Of a stretch of 17,130 bases of DNA, positions 1 through 7,188 are shown piece by piece. The notes below the pieces were generated by a model that made no database searches, was not told the DNA's origin, and saw nothing but the letters and a program-made list of their open reading frames with translations. The DNA is from Candidatus Gastranaerophilales bacterium (GTDB lineage Bacteria > Cyanobacteriota > Vampirovibrionia > Gastranaerophilales > CAJFVJ01), in NCBI GenBank assembly GCA_028694275.1, contig JAQUTS010000019.1, forward strand, positions 1 through 17,130. The letters are read 5' to 3'. Made by a program: the position numbers and the translations under genes. Position 1 is the first letter of the stretch, and the number at the start of each line of letters is the position of its first letter.

Positions 1-1
1 C

Positions 2-370
2 ATACACTGCCACAAAACAGTTATCGAGCCCGGGTATTATCTTTTAACCCCAAGAAAAATAAATGCAAGATATTATCTGTTGTTCAAGCAACAAGGAAAA
101 GTCTTATACACAGTGCCGATTTTTGAAAACAAACAAATAAATCCGGCAACAACATATCCCCAACCAAAAGATCCCTATGAAGACGCACCTTTTGGCCTCA
201 GAAGCGTATATAAAGCCTTTGGAATAATATCAGGAAGAAGAACCCCCAATGTACAAGTTCCTCAGCATGACGTAAAATGTTTTGCGTATAATGATCAATA
301 TTACGGCATAAATGTCTATTACAAAGACAGACTTTATAAAACAATCTACAAAGTACAAACCTATGAATAA
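2..370 (+). CDS. 3' end of an unknown protein, truncated by the window edge
   Basis: The reading frame is open from position 2 to the TAA at 368-370, so at least 122 C-terminal residues are visible and the real start lies outside the window. An internal TTG at 80 is not a convincing start because the frame continues upstream without a stop. The product is rich in Tyr, Lys and Pro, with a PQPKDPYEDAPFG stretch and a tyrosine-rich tail (YYGINVYYKDRLY). I see no membrane segment or catalytic motif in the visible part and do not recognise the family. Its stop codon overlaps the proposed folC start (ATGAATAA), so the two genes are probably cotranscribed and translationally coupled. Confidence 0.7.
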   Translation: MHCHKTVIEPGYYLLTPRKINARYYLLFKQQGKVLYTVPIFENKQINPATTYPQPKDPYEDAPFGLRSVYKAFGIISGRRTPNVQVPQHDVKCFAYNDQYYGINVYYKDRLYKTIYKVQTYE

Positions 371-1598
371 TACCTATGAAAAAATAAACTCGAATTTGAC
401 TTCAAAAGAAAAATTCCACATCAATTTGGGATTAGAAAGAATATCAAAGATTCTAAATCTGCTTGAAAATCCCCACAAAAAAATCAAAACAATACACATA
501 GCAGGCACTAACGGAAAAGGTTCAACCAGTGCTATGCTGGCGACAATACTAAAAAACTCGGGCTATAAAACAGGCCTGTACACAAGTCCTCACCTCATAA
601 AATATAATGAACGAATAAAAATATCAGGCAAAGACATACCGGATGAAGCATTTGAATTATTGCTTGAAAAAGTTAATTCAACTGCCGCTAAAAACGATAT
701 TCCGCTGACTGAGTTTGAAATCCTTACGGTCGTAGCATTTTGCTATTTTGCTGAAGAAAATACCGACATCAACATAATCGAAACAGGACTCGGCGGCAGG
801 CTCGATGCAACGAATATCATCACACCTATTTTAGAAATAATAACCTCAATATCACTTGATCATACAGAGCGTCTTGGTGGCACTATTGATGAAATAGCAA
901 GAGAAAAAGCAGGAATCATCAAGCAAAATTCCACTGTTATCATCAACCCAAATAATAACGGCCTAAAAACAATACAAAAAAAGGTAAAAGAAACAAATTC
1001 AAATCTTGTAATAGCTCAAACACCGCAAAAAATACAAATTGATTCAGAAAAAACCAACATAACAATAAATGAAAAAACCTACAGAACTAACCTGATAGGG
1101 GAGTTTCAAGGGGAGAATCTTGCTCTTGTGGCAAAAACCGTCGACGAACTAAAAAAAATCGGTTACACAATTAAAGATGAAGAAACATCCCTTATGAACG
1201 TACTGTGGCCTGCGAGAATGCAGTTTTGGGATAAAAACATAGTAATCGACGGGGCACATAACCCATCCGCGGCTAAATCGCTCAGAGATACTTTAGATAA
1301 AATTTCTCAAAATAAAGATAGGGTTTGGTTTTTTGGAGCCTTAAAAAATAAGGATTTTGATAAAAGTATTAAGTTTTTATTCAAAAAAGAAGATATTGTG
1401 TACTTTGTAAAGTTTAATTCACCTAACTCTTGCGGGGAAGAAGAATTCCAAAAATACCTAACTGATGACAAAAGGTCAATGATAGATATATCTGATGTAT
1501 TAGACATTATCAACAGGCAAAAAAACGAACAAAAACTCTCTATTATATGTGGCTCTTTATACCTGGCAGGGGAGTTGCTAGCCCAACTAGATGATTAA
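363..1598 (+). CDS. folC: Bifunctional dihydrofolate synthase / folylpolyglutamate synthase
   Basis: This cytoplasmic Mur-ligase-type enzyme uses ATP to join glutamate to dihydropteroate and then to extend the polyglutamate tail of folates. From the ATG at 363 the protein is 411 aa, a normal FolC length. The P-loop GTNGKGS is at residues 48-54, TSPHL at 74-78, ETGLGGRLDATN at 140-151, SLDHTERLG at 164-172 and the C-domain DGAHNPSA at 296-303. An in-frame ATG at 312 would add 17 residues that lie inside the upstream gene and lack FolC character. The ATG at 363 overlaps the previous stop by 8 nt. No clear Shine-Dalgarno is visible, so coupling to the upstream gene is likely. No obvious terminator follows. 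Identification is secure; the exact start is slightly uncertain. Confidence 0.93.
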   Translation: MNNTYEKINSNLTSKEKFHINLGLERISKILNLLENPHKKIKTIHIAGTNGKGSTSAMLATILKNSGYKTGLYTSPHLIKYNERIKISGKDIPDEAFELLLEKVNSTAAKNDIPLTEFEILTVVAFCYFAEENTDINIIETGLGGRLDATNIITPILEIITSISLDHTERLGGTIDEIAREKAGIIKQNSTVIINPNNNGLKTIQKKVKETNSNLVIAQTPQKIQIDSEKTNITINEKTYRTNLIGEFQGENLALVAKTVDELKKIGYTIKDEETSLMNVLWPARMQFWDKNIVIDGAHNPSAAKSLRDTLDKISQNKDRVWFFGALKNKDFDKSIKFLFKKEDIVYFVKFNSPNSCGEEEFQKYLTDDKRSMIDISDVLDIINRQKNEQKLSIICGSLYLAGELLAQLDD

Positions 1599-1622
1599 CA
1601 ATAGTCCATGCGGGTAATATAT

Positions 1623-1650
1623 AATTATAATTTTTCTAAATATTATAATT
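1623..1650. promoter_or_regulatory. AT-only inverted repeat with -10-like hexamers upstream of the response regulator
   Basis: A perfect 9-bp inverted repeat, AATTATAAT (1623-1631) and ATTATAATT (1642-1650), is separated by 10 bp. Each arm contains a TATAAT-type hexamer, for example at 1644-1649. This is the likely promoter region of the downstream gene, giving a leader of about 55 nt. No good -35 is evident. The repeat could also be an operator, but AT-only palindromes arise easily in such DNA. Confidence 0.35.
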
Positions 1651-1711
1651 GCAAGTTTTAAAACTATTTACTCTTGAATTTAAATTTAATTCATTTTTAT
1701 GGAGAAGCAAT

Positions 1712-2389
1712 ATGGTTGAAGTTAGAGACAAAACACTTAATTTAATTATTGTAGAAGACTACAAGCTGACAAGATTCGGCTTAAAAGCTACATTAAACGA
1801 ATTTGAAGGAGTTAGCGTTGTGGCAGAATCCGAAAATGCTGAGGACGGATTAAAGCTTATTGAAAAGCTCAAACCTGATGTAGTTCTTATGGATTTAGGC
1901 CTTCCGGGGATGAATGGTATTGAAGCCACCCAAAAAATTAAAGAAATTTCACCTGACACCAAAATCATAGTACTAACTTCTCATGAAAGAGAAGAAGAAG
2001 TGATTTCAGCGATGGGGTCAGGAGCTAATGGTTATTGCTTAAAAGACATTGACCCGCAAAGCCTTGTCAATGTAATAGTATCCGTCGGTTCAGGTGCTGC
2101 CTGGATTGACCCTGGCGTATCAAAATACATCCTGAACTTGATGCCAAAACCGGAATCAACAAAAATATTAAATTCTTACGAAATCTCAGATGCCAGAGCA
2201 CAGTTGACAGAAAGAGAACTGGAAGTATTAAAACTTCTGGTAAAAGGTAAAAGCAATACAGAAATCGCAAAAGAACTTATCGTAAGCGTACACACGGCAA
2301 AAGCCCATGTTTGCAGCATTTTGCAAAAACTATGCGTAGATGACAGAGTTCAAGCAGCTGTAAAAGCAATAAAAGAAAATATAATTTAA
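1712..2389 (+). CDS. NarL/FixJ-family response regulator transcription factor
   Basis: A two-component DNA-binding response regulator of 225 aa. The receiver domain spans about residues 9-125, with acidic residues E15-D16, phosphoacceptor D61 in VVLMDLGLPG, T89, and the conserved K111 in CLKD. A linker leads to a LuxR-type helix-turn-helix at about 163-222 (LTERELEVLKLLVKGKSNTE). The ATG at 1712 is preferred over an upstream TTG at 1649 because it has a good Shine-Dalgarno (GGAGAA, 1701-1706) and the extra N-terminal 21 residues do not look like receiver sequence. No histidine kinase is adjacent. The kinase at 9817-11082 is the only one in the window, and pairing them would be a guess. Target genes cannot be deduced. 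A strong hairpin ends the unit. Confidence 0.9.
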   Translation: MVEVRDKTLNLIIVEDYKLTRFGLKATLNEFEGVSVVAESENAEDGLKLIEKLKPDVVLMDLGLPGMNGIEATQKIKEISPDTKIIVLTSHEREEEVISAMGSGANGYCLKDIDPQSLVNVIVSVGSGAAWIDPGVSKYILNLMPKPESTKILNSYEISDARAQLTERELEVLKLLVKGKSNTEIAKELIVSVHTAKAHVCSILQKLCVDDRVQAAVKAIKENII

Positions 2390-2403
2390 AAAAATATCAA
2401 ACT

Positions 2404-2432
2404 AAAACCCCAAGCAAATTGCTTGGGGTTTT
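2404..2432. terminator. Bidirectional intrinsic terminator between convergent genes
   Basis: A perfect 12-bp stem (AAAACCCCAAGC at 2404-2415 with GCTTGGGGTTTT at 2421-2432) encloses a 5-nt loop. It has an A tract on one side and a T tract on the other, so it can end both the response-regulator transcript (+) and the fprA transcript (-), which stops at 2446. Confidence 0.88.
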
Positions 2433-2445
2433 AATATTTTATTAT

Positions 2446-3624
2446 TTAAGCAAATGCTTCGTGCTTTTGTGCAATTTCATTTGCCAAAGCATCAAGCTTG
2501 GCGAAATCGTCACCTTTTGGGCGACCTTTGATAATCACATATTCAAGTTTCTCGGGTTTAATAATCGTAAACATATTCTCAATGACTTTAGTCAAATTAC
2601 CGCCCCAACCATATGAACCGATAATAGAGTAATATTTAAGCTTAGGCTTGAGAGCATTGAGCAAATATGATGCATAAACTGCTGATGGATGAGGCCCTGA
2701 TAAAACCATCGAAACCCCGATAACCATAGTCGCAGCATCAACAGCATCAATCAAAAGCTCACCAGTATCGCCTTCTATCAAATCCCAAAGAACAACTTCT
2801 ACGCCTTTTTCTTCGAGTTTCTCGGTCAAATATTCGGCCATTATTTTTGTACTGTCATACATAGAAACATAAGGCATAATTACTTTATTTTTGACCCTAT
2901 CGGATGTCCAATCATCATATGCATCCAAAATATACTCAGGCTTGTCATATACAGGCCCATGGCTTGGAAGAATCACATTGGGGTCAATTTCTCTGATTTT
3001 TTTGCAATATTTGGCAGCAAAACTGCGAAACGGCATCATAATTTCTGCATAATATCTCTTTGCAGAATTTAGTAATGCATCTGAATAATCAGCCCAAACA
3101 TCACCTGTTGTATAATGTGCCCCAAAAAGATCGCAAGTAAAAAGATACTTATCTTCAACCAAATATGTAAACATCGTATCAGGCCAATGCACGAAAGGAG
3201 CAAGAATAAACTCAAGAGTTTTATCACCAAGAGATATGCTATCACCGTCTTTTACGATGATAAATTTGTCCTCTGGCACATGAAGCATAGAAACAACATT
3301 ATCTTTAACACGCTCATTGGTAACGACCATCGCATCAGGAAATCTCTCAAGCAAAGCAGGTATAGCCCCTGAATGGTCTTGTTCCGCGTGATTTGAAATA
3401 ATGTAGTCTATCTTCTCAATATTGGCCTCTTCAATTTTGTCCAACAGTAAATCCACCTTAGGGGGATAAACCGTATCTATCAAGGCCGATTTTTCAGAAC
3501 CTTTGACAAAATACGAGTTATAAGTTGTTCCCTCAGGAAGAGGAATCAACTGGTCAAACATTTTTCTGTCTTTGTCTTTTTCACCGCAGGCAAAAATATT
3601 CGGAGCCAACTCAGTCATTTTCAT
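2446..3624 (-). CDS. fprA: Flavodiiron protein (A-type flavoprotein, O2/NO reductase)
   Basis: This soluble enzyme reduces O2 to water or NO to N2O using electrons from rubredoxin, protecting anaerobes. The 392-aa protein has the two domains of class A flavodiiron proteins and no C-terminal extension. The metallo-beta-lactamase-like diiron domain (about 1-245) shows ligands H79-x-E81-x-D83 in SNHAEQDHSG, H146 in VHWPDTM, D165 in CDLFGAH and H222 in PSHGPVY. The flavodoxin domain (about 250-392) has the FMN phosphate loop SMYDSTKIMA and SGPHPSA / SYGWGG loops. An ATG three codons downstream is an alternative start (MKM). It lies 25 bp downstream of the rubredoxin gene on the same strand, a classic donor/reductase operon. 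Whether O2 or NO is the main substrate cannot be read from sequence. Confidence 0.95.
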   Translation of the reverse strand: MKMTELAPNIFACGEKDKDRKMFDQLIPLPEGTTYNSYFVKGSEKSALIDTVYPPKVDLLLDKIEEANIEKIDYIISNHAEQDHSGAIPALLERFPDAMVVTNERVKDNVVSMLHVPEDKFIIVKDGDSISLGDKTLEFILAPFVHWPDTMFTYLVEDKYLFTCDLFGAHYTTGDVWADYSDALLNSAKRYYAEIMMPFRSFAAKYCKKIREIDPNVILPSHGPVYDKPEYILDAYDDWTSDRVKNKVIMPYVSMYDSTKIMAEYLTEKLEEKGVEVVLWDLIEGDTGELLIDAVDAATMVIGVSMVLSGPHPSAVYASYLLNALKPKLKYYSIIGSYGWGGNLTKVIENMFTIIKPEKLEYVIIKGRPKGDDFAKLDALANEIAQKHEAFA

Positions 3625-3649
3625 TGTTTATTCTTTTCCAATCTAATTA

Positions 3650-3814
3650 TTAGTCTTCGTCTTCTACAAACTGATCTTTGCCAACCATACAAATCGGGCA
3701 TTCCCAATCTTCAGGAACATCAGCAAAGTCTGTGCCGGGAGCAACGCCGTTAGCCGGATCTCCATCAGCAGGATCGTAAATATAACCACAAACTAAACAT
3801 TTGAATTTTTTCAT
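3650..3814 (-). CDS. Rubredoxin
   Basis: A 54-residue one-electron carrier with a single Fe bound by four cysteines: CLVC near the N-terminus and CPIC near residue 40, each followed by the usual glycine-rich knuckle (CGYIYDPADGD, APGTDF, WECPIC). The ATG at 3814 is chosen over an in-frame start seven codons upstream because a near-perfect Shine-Dalgarno (AAGGAGG, 3821-3827) sits 6 nt before it and rubredoxins normally begin MKKxxC. The gene directly precedes fprA, so the likely job is delivering electrons to the flavodiiron protein. The acidic tail FVEDED is typical. A 110-bp gap separates it from the upstream membrane-protein gene and probably carries its promoter. Confidence 0.96.
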   Translation of the reverse strand: MKKFKCLVCGYIYDPADGDPANGVAPGTDFADVPEDWECPICMVGKDQFVEDED

Positions 3815-3924
3815 AATAAGCCTCCTTTTATACACATATAAAATGAATGTCGCTCAACAAGATTGTTATTTCAACAGTCATCTGTATGTACCCATTGTAT
3901 CATTGACAAGGGCGAGGCCATATC
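3815..3924 (-). promoter_or_regulatory. Probable promoter region of the rubredoxin-fprA operon
   Basis: This 110-bp gap precedes rubredoxin on the minus strand. It contains a TTGTCA hexamer resembling a -35, within TTGTCAATGATACAA, whose ends form a TTGT/ACAA inverted repeat. A TATGTGTATAAAA stretch lies just before the Shine-Dalgarno. No convincing spaced -35/-10 pair and no clear FNR, Rex, PerR or Fur site can be made out by eye. Confidence 0.3.
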
Positions 3925-5121
3925 TTAATTAATATTTTTTTTACATTTGTCTTTATTAAATCTATATTTGGTGAACAAATTCGACGCTCCTGCGACAAAA
4001 AAGCCCATAACAGCGAGGCCAAAGAGGAATGGAACGCCCGTAATTAAGGTTTTTTGTTTCACAAGAGATTTATATTCTGATTCCAACTTGGTGTTTTTTT
4101 CTTGAGAAAGCTTTTGGGCAAGCTTTGGCAAATCTTCCATTTTGGGAACATTCAATTTGTCATCAATCATATCCTTACATTTGCCTGCTTTTTTGAGGAT
4201 TTTTTTGAATCCTTTATCCAAAAGATCCCCGCCTGTAATAACATAAAAACCGACAAGAGGGTATCTATAAAGGGTTTCAAGGTAATTTTGTTTTCCGCGA
4301 TCTTTAGCCGCCCCAAAATACCCTACGCCCCCGATGGCTACACAAGCTGTTATTTGCCCTTTGCTAAGTGCCAATTTGCCGTTATTGTTGTCAAAATCTA
4401 TACTGCAATATTTATCAAAAAACTCAGCTTTCTTTTTATCTTTCTTGAATAATTTACTGCCGGGGGCAAGTATAAACTCACTGATGTTTTGAAGAGTCTT
4501 TGAATTGCCACCTTTTTTTGCAAGAACGGCACTTCCTAAAAGAGCTGCTGCGCACAAGCCTGCAGCTATTTTAAGATGCTTAAGAGCACTTGATTTGACT
4601 TGCTCTTGTTTTGATTTTTGTTCAATTTTGTCTTTATTCAAATTGGCAATATTGTCAAAATTACCTTGTTTAAAGACTTTCAGCGTCATAAGATTTTTTG
4701 TGTAATTCAAAGAATACTCAATGAACGGAATCATCAACCCGCCCAAGGCTATAGCGGCTTTTACCGGCATAAGCTTTTTGTTATTGATATTTGGCTTCTT
4801 GAGCAAATCCTTGGCACTTGTAGAGATATTTTTTTGTTGTTCCTTTGATAAACCTTTAGAATATATTTTGCGAAAAAGCTCCTCGCCCAAAAGAACAGGG
4901 CAGTAGTAAACAAGGACAGATTCTGTCAACTCCAAAAAAGTATTTTCGGCCAAGTCAGCTTTGCTTCTTGCAAAAGTGGCTTTGGGACCAAGGTTTGTCA
5001 CAGTGTCTTGAACAAATCTCGTATGAGCCAAGCCTGATGTCTTTTCTTGCCCTGTAATGAGATTTGACGCAATCCTTAAAGGCGTTGATAAAGTGTTTAT
5101 TAAATTTACTGAGGTTACCAT
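3925..5121 (-). CDS. Unknown 398-aa membrane protein, lineage-type
   Basis: I do not recognise a named family. The protein is basic and has several hydrophobic segments: about residues 118-138 (KAAIALGGLMIPFIEY), 183-201 (AAGLCAAALLGSAVLA), 256-272, 286-298 and 358-380 (GVPFLFGLAVMGFFVAGAS). These alternate with Lys-rich loops. The N-terminal region contains QDTVTNLGPKATFARSKADL, which resembles recurring proteins I recall from Gastranaerophilales; this is memory, not a search result. There is no classical cleavable signal peptide. The ATG at 5121 has an AAGGAT Shine-Dalgarno at 5130-5135. That site lies directly beside the base of a structured element at 5137-5266, so expression may be controlled there. 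It is probably an integral inner-membrane protein with no inferable function. Confidence 0.75.
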   Translation of the reverse strand: MVTSVNLINTLSTPLRIASNLITGQEKTSGLAHTRFVQDTVTNLGPKATFARSKADLAENTFLELTESVLVYYCPVLLGEELFRKIYSKGLSKEQQKNISTSAKDLLKKPNINNKKLMPVKAAIALGGLMIPFIEYSLNYTKNLMTLKVFKQGNFDNIANLNKDKIEQKSKQEQVKSSALKHLKIAAGLCAAALLGSAVLAKKGGNSKTLQNISEFILAPGSKLFKKDKKKAEFFDKYCSIDFDNNNGKLALSKGQITACVAIGGVGYFGAAKDRGKQNYLETLYRYPLVGFYVITGGDLLDKGFKKILKKAGKCKDMIDDKLNVPKMEDLPKLAQKLSQEKNTKLESEYKSLVKQKTLITGVPFLFGLAVMGFFVAGASNLFTKYRFNKDKCKKNIN

Positions 5122-5136
5122 TTGATTAAATCCTTA

Positions 5137-5209
5137 CGTTAAAATACTAAAGAGCCTGCACAATAAACTTGTACAGGCTCTCGCAATTAAAAATTATTAG
5201 TATTTAACG
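5137..5209 (-). promoter_or_regulatory. Long structured leader element next to the ribosome-binding site
   Basis: CGTTAAAATACTAA (5137-5150) and TTAGTATTTAACG (5197-5209) are complementary over 13 bp with one bulged A. Inside lies a second hairpin, with AGAGCCTG (5151-5158) pairing with CAGGCTCT (5174-5181). On the minus strand the 3' arm ends one or two nucleotides before the AAGGAT Shine-Dalgarno of the 398-aa protein gene. It could be a cis-regulatory leader, the terminator of the upstream nnrD transcript, or a small RNA. The pairing is directly visible; the function is not known. Confidence 0.5.
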
Positions 5210-5210
5210 C

Positions 5211-5266
5211 CAGCAAAAAACACCTGTACAAGAGTACAGTTGCCACCAGTTGTTTAATTTTTGCTG
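5211..5266 (-). promoter_or_regulatory. Second stem-loop domain, possible nnrD terminator
   Basis: CAGCAAAAA (5211-5219) pairs with TTTTTGCTG (5258-5266). Within it CTGTAC (5224-5229) pairs with GTACAG (5234-5239). Reading the minus strand, the inner hairpin is followed by TGTTTTTT, so it could act as a weak intrinsic terminator for nnrD. CCTGTACAAG (5223-5232) is also perfectly complementary to CTTGTACAGG (5168-5177) in the neighbouring domain, allowing an alternative fold. Confidence 0.45.
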
Positions 5267-5314
5267 ATTATTAATCATAATTCGTCCAATTTCAATAACA
5301 AATCTAATTTACAA

Positions 5315-6190
5315 TTAATCTAAAACATTGTCAATGGGAAAAGTTGCTAGTTTGTTAAGATTTTTAACTACAAGAGGGATAAATTTTAACAAATCAGATG
5401 CCAAAACTGAATATTCGCTCAAATTTTCCGATGCAACTTCTCCTGTCAAACCGTGCAAATAAACACCCAAAAGAGCAGCATCATAAGTATTCAACCCCTG
5501 AGCCAAAAGCCCTGATATCATCCCTGTCAAAACATCCCCCGTACCTGCTTTGGCCAAAGATGAATTACCTGTTTGATTAATAACAATATTAAGATCAACA
5601 GAACAAACAACGCTGTTATGCCCTTTCAACACTGTAGTACAAGATAGCTTTTTACTTATTTCCTTAGCAAAGCCTTCTCTTATTGAAGAAACTTCATCAG
5701 GTTTGATTTTTAATAGCCTTGCCAACTCACCCTCATGCGGTGTAATTATTGAGTTTTCAGGTAGATTAGTCCTATTTGAAATAGCCAAAGCATTGATCGC
5801 ATCAGCATCTATAACAACAGGAATGTCAGTATTTTCAAGCAAGTCCAAAACCTTATTAACAAAAAATACAGTACGATAATCACACCCAAGTCCACAGCCT
5901 ATTGAAACCACATCATATTTGGGCAAATTATCTTCAATGAGATACAACTTCTCCAAAACTGAAGAGCCCAAAGGCAAAAAAGTAATATCAGGTCCCAAAG
6001 AGGCAAAATTATCCACCATATAATCAGGTGTAGCCAAAGTAACATACCCTGCACCGATTTTCAAAGCGGAAACAGAAGACAAATAAGCCGCCCCTTGATA
6101 GTTTGTACTTCCTGCAATATTGAGTACCTTTCCAAAAGTCCCTTTATGAGAGTCTTGAGCCCTTTTGGGGAGAAGTTTTGTGTAATCCAT
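5315..6190 (-). CDS. nnrD: ADP/ATP-dependent (S)-NAD(P)H-hydrate dehydratase
   Basis: This repair enzyme dehydrates damaged NADHX and NADPHX back to NADH and NADPH in the cytosol. It is a 291-aa protein of the YjeF C-terminal, ribokinase-like fold. Diagnostic motifs are HKGTFGKVLNIAGS (15-28), DADAINAL (128-135), TPHEGE (150-155), LKGHNSVV (188-195) and GNSSLAKAGTGDVLTG (208-223), with catalytic D219. Many bacteria fuse this domain to the NnrE epimerase; here only the dehydratase half is present, as in Bacillus YxkO. No epimerase is in the window. A GGCGGG-like ribosome site precedes the ATG. It is divergent from the gene at 6260. Confidence 0.93.
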   Translation of the reverse strand: MDYTKLLPKRAQDSHKGTFGKVLNIAGSTNYQGAAYLSSVSALKIGAGYVTLATPDYMVDNFASLGPDITFLPLGSSVLEKLYLIEDNLPKYDVVSIGCGLGCDYRTVFFVNKVLDLLENTDIPVVIDADAINALAISNRTNLPENSIITPHEGELARLLKIKPDEVSSIREGFAKEISKKLSCTTVLKGHNSVVCSVDLNIVINQTGNSSLAKAGTGDVLTGMISGLLAQGLNTYDAALLGVYLHGLTGEVASENLSEYSVLASDLLKFIPLVVKNLNKLATFPIDNVLD

Positions 6191-6244
6191 TTATGCCCGC
6201 CTTAATTGTACACACGTGATACAAATTGATTTTATCACAGTAAC

Positions 6245-6260
6245 TGCTACTATATAATTA
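6245..6260 (+). promoter_or_regulatory. Possible -10 placing the transcript start on the ATG
   Basis: There is no Shine-Dalgarno before the ATG at 6260. A TG-C-TACTAT element (6245-6253) would place the transcription start seven bases later, exactly on the A of the ATG. An overlapping perfect TATAAT (6253-6258) lies too close to the start codon to produce an mRNA containing it. Leaderless translation is therefore possible but unproven. Confidence 0.3.
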
Positions 6261-7147
6261 TGAAAAAGTATAGAATTTTAGCAATTATTTTAATACTATT
6301 GATGTTTAGCCAAATCACATTTGCACAGTGTGTAGATATTTGGGCCGAAGCACCTGAAAACACCCTATCACAAGGGGTGGCACTGGGCAGCGTAAATAGC
6401 CAAAATTCAAAATTATTCATAAAAAACTTCAAAAATTTTACAACTTTCATAAATCTTTTGACACCGCCTGAAAGTCCGAATGATATAAAAGCTCTTTATT
6501 ATTCAAATTCGAAATTTGCCCCGCCAATACTAACAATAGAGGGGGAGTTCCCGGTAGATACGATAAAAAATTCACCTCAATTACGAGAAAAAATTACAAA
6601 ACAAATCATAATCGGGTTGTATTTTAATATTTTGAAAAACCAAAAACTGGCAGATTTACAAAAAGAAGAATTTTCACTCGAAAAAGAAAAATTTGACCTT
6701 GTAAAACAAACTGTCGAAATTCCTGCAATAGCAGAAGCCACCGAAAAATATACAGCAGCACAAAGCGAACTTTTTGAATATGAAAAAGCGAAAAAACTTT
6801 GCATAAACCAATTTTTAGTCTTTACACAACTCAAAAATCAGCCATTTTTTGATAAAACCTTTGATGATTTTGAAATAGATCCATCTATAAAAACTTTCAT
6901 AAACGATGCCTCACAACAAACAGACCTAAATCCAACACAACAGGAAATACTTCTAAAAATGAGATATGACTACCTAAAATACAAAAACTTAAAAGAAAGA
7001 ATAACAAAGCAAGAAAAGCAACCCCTGCCCGAAGAATTGTACAAAGAACTTGAATTCAAGCAAGAAATAATTGAACTAAAAAAACAGCTCGCAACAGCCA
7101 AGCTCACTTGCATTGTAGAGTATTTGGGCTTTTGCGACGCAAAATAA
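6260..7147 (+). CDS. Secreted helical protein with TolC-like coiled-coil region
   Basis: This 295-aa protein has a clear signal peptide: MKK, a hydrophobic core at about residues 5-17, and likely cleavage after A22 (TFA|QC). The C at 24 lacks a lipobox, so it is probably not a lipoprotein. Residues about 90-190 form long amphipathic helices (IIIGLYFNILKNQKLADLQ, then an A-x-xxY-TAAQSELFEYEKAK pattern). This resembles the paired helices of TolC/OEP outer-membrane channel proteins, in which a long helix, a short turn and a second helix repeat. A second charged helical stretch ends the protein. It has three further cysteines, two near the C-terminus. Full OEPs are about 420-480 aa, so this would be a reduced or divergent member. 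The family assignment is inference. It is followed by a terminator hairpin. Confidence 0.7.
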   Translation: MKKYRILAIILILLMFSQITFAQCVDIWAEAPENTLSQGVALGSVNSQNSKLFIKNFKNFTTFINLLTPPESPNDIKALYYSNSKFAPPILTIEGEFPVDTIKNSPQLREKITKQIIIGLYFNILKNQKLADLQKEEFSLEKEKFDLVKQTVEIPAIAEATEKYTAAQSELFEYEKAKKLCINQFLVFTQLKNQPFFDKTFDDFEIDPSIKTFINDASQQTDLNPTQQEILLKMRYDYLKYKNLKERITKQEKQPLPEELYKELEFKQEIIELKKQLATAKLTCIVEYLGFCDAK

Positions 7148-7173
7148 AAAGGAGGCCCAAAAGCCCCCTTTTT
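7146..7173. terminator. Intrinsic terminator between convergent genes
   Basis: AAAAAGGAGGC (7146-7156) pairs with GCCCCCTTTTT (7163-7173) with one mismatch around a six-base loop. It ends in a T tract on the plus strand and reads as an A/T-flanked hairpin on the minus strand too. It can serve both the gene at 6260 and the alcohol dehydrogenase ending at 7189. Confidence 0.8.
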
Positions 7174-7188
7174 CAATAGCTAATTGTT

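Noticed and set aside
312..362. Longer folC start at 312
   Set aside because: It would overlap 59 nt of the upstream gene with 17 residues unlike FolC; the ATG at 363 gives the normal length.
1649..1711. Longer start for the response regulator
   Set aside because: It is a TTG without a ribosome site, within the probable promoter; the ATG at 1712 has a good Shine-Dalgarno.
5137..5266. Known riboswitch (TPP, c-di-GMP, fluoride, ZTP, preQ1) or 6S RNA
   Set aside because: None of the consensus cores I know is present, so it is reported only as an unassigned structured element.
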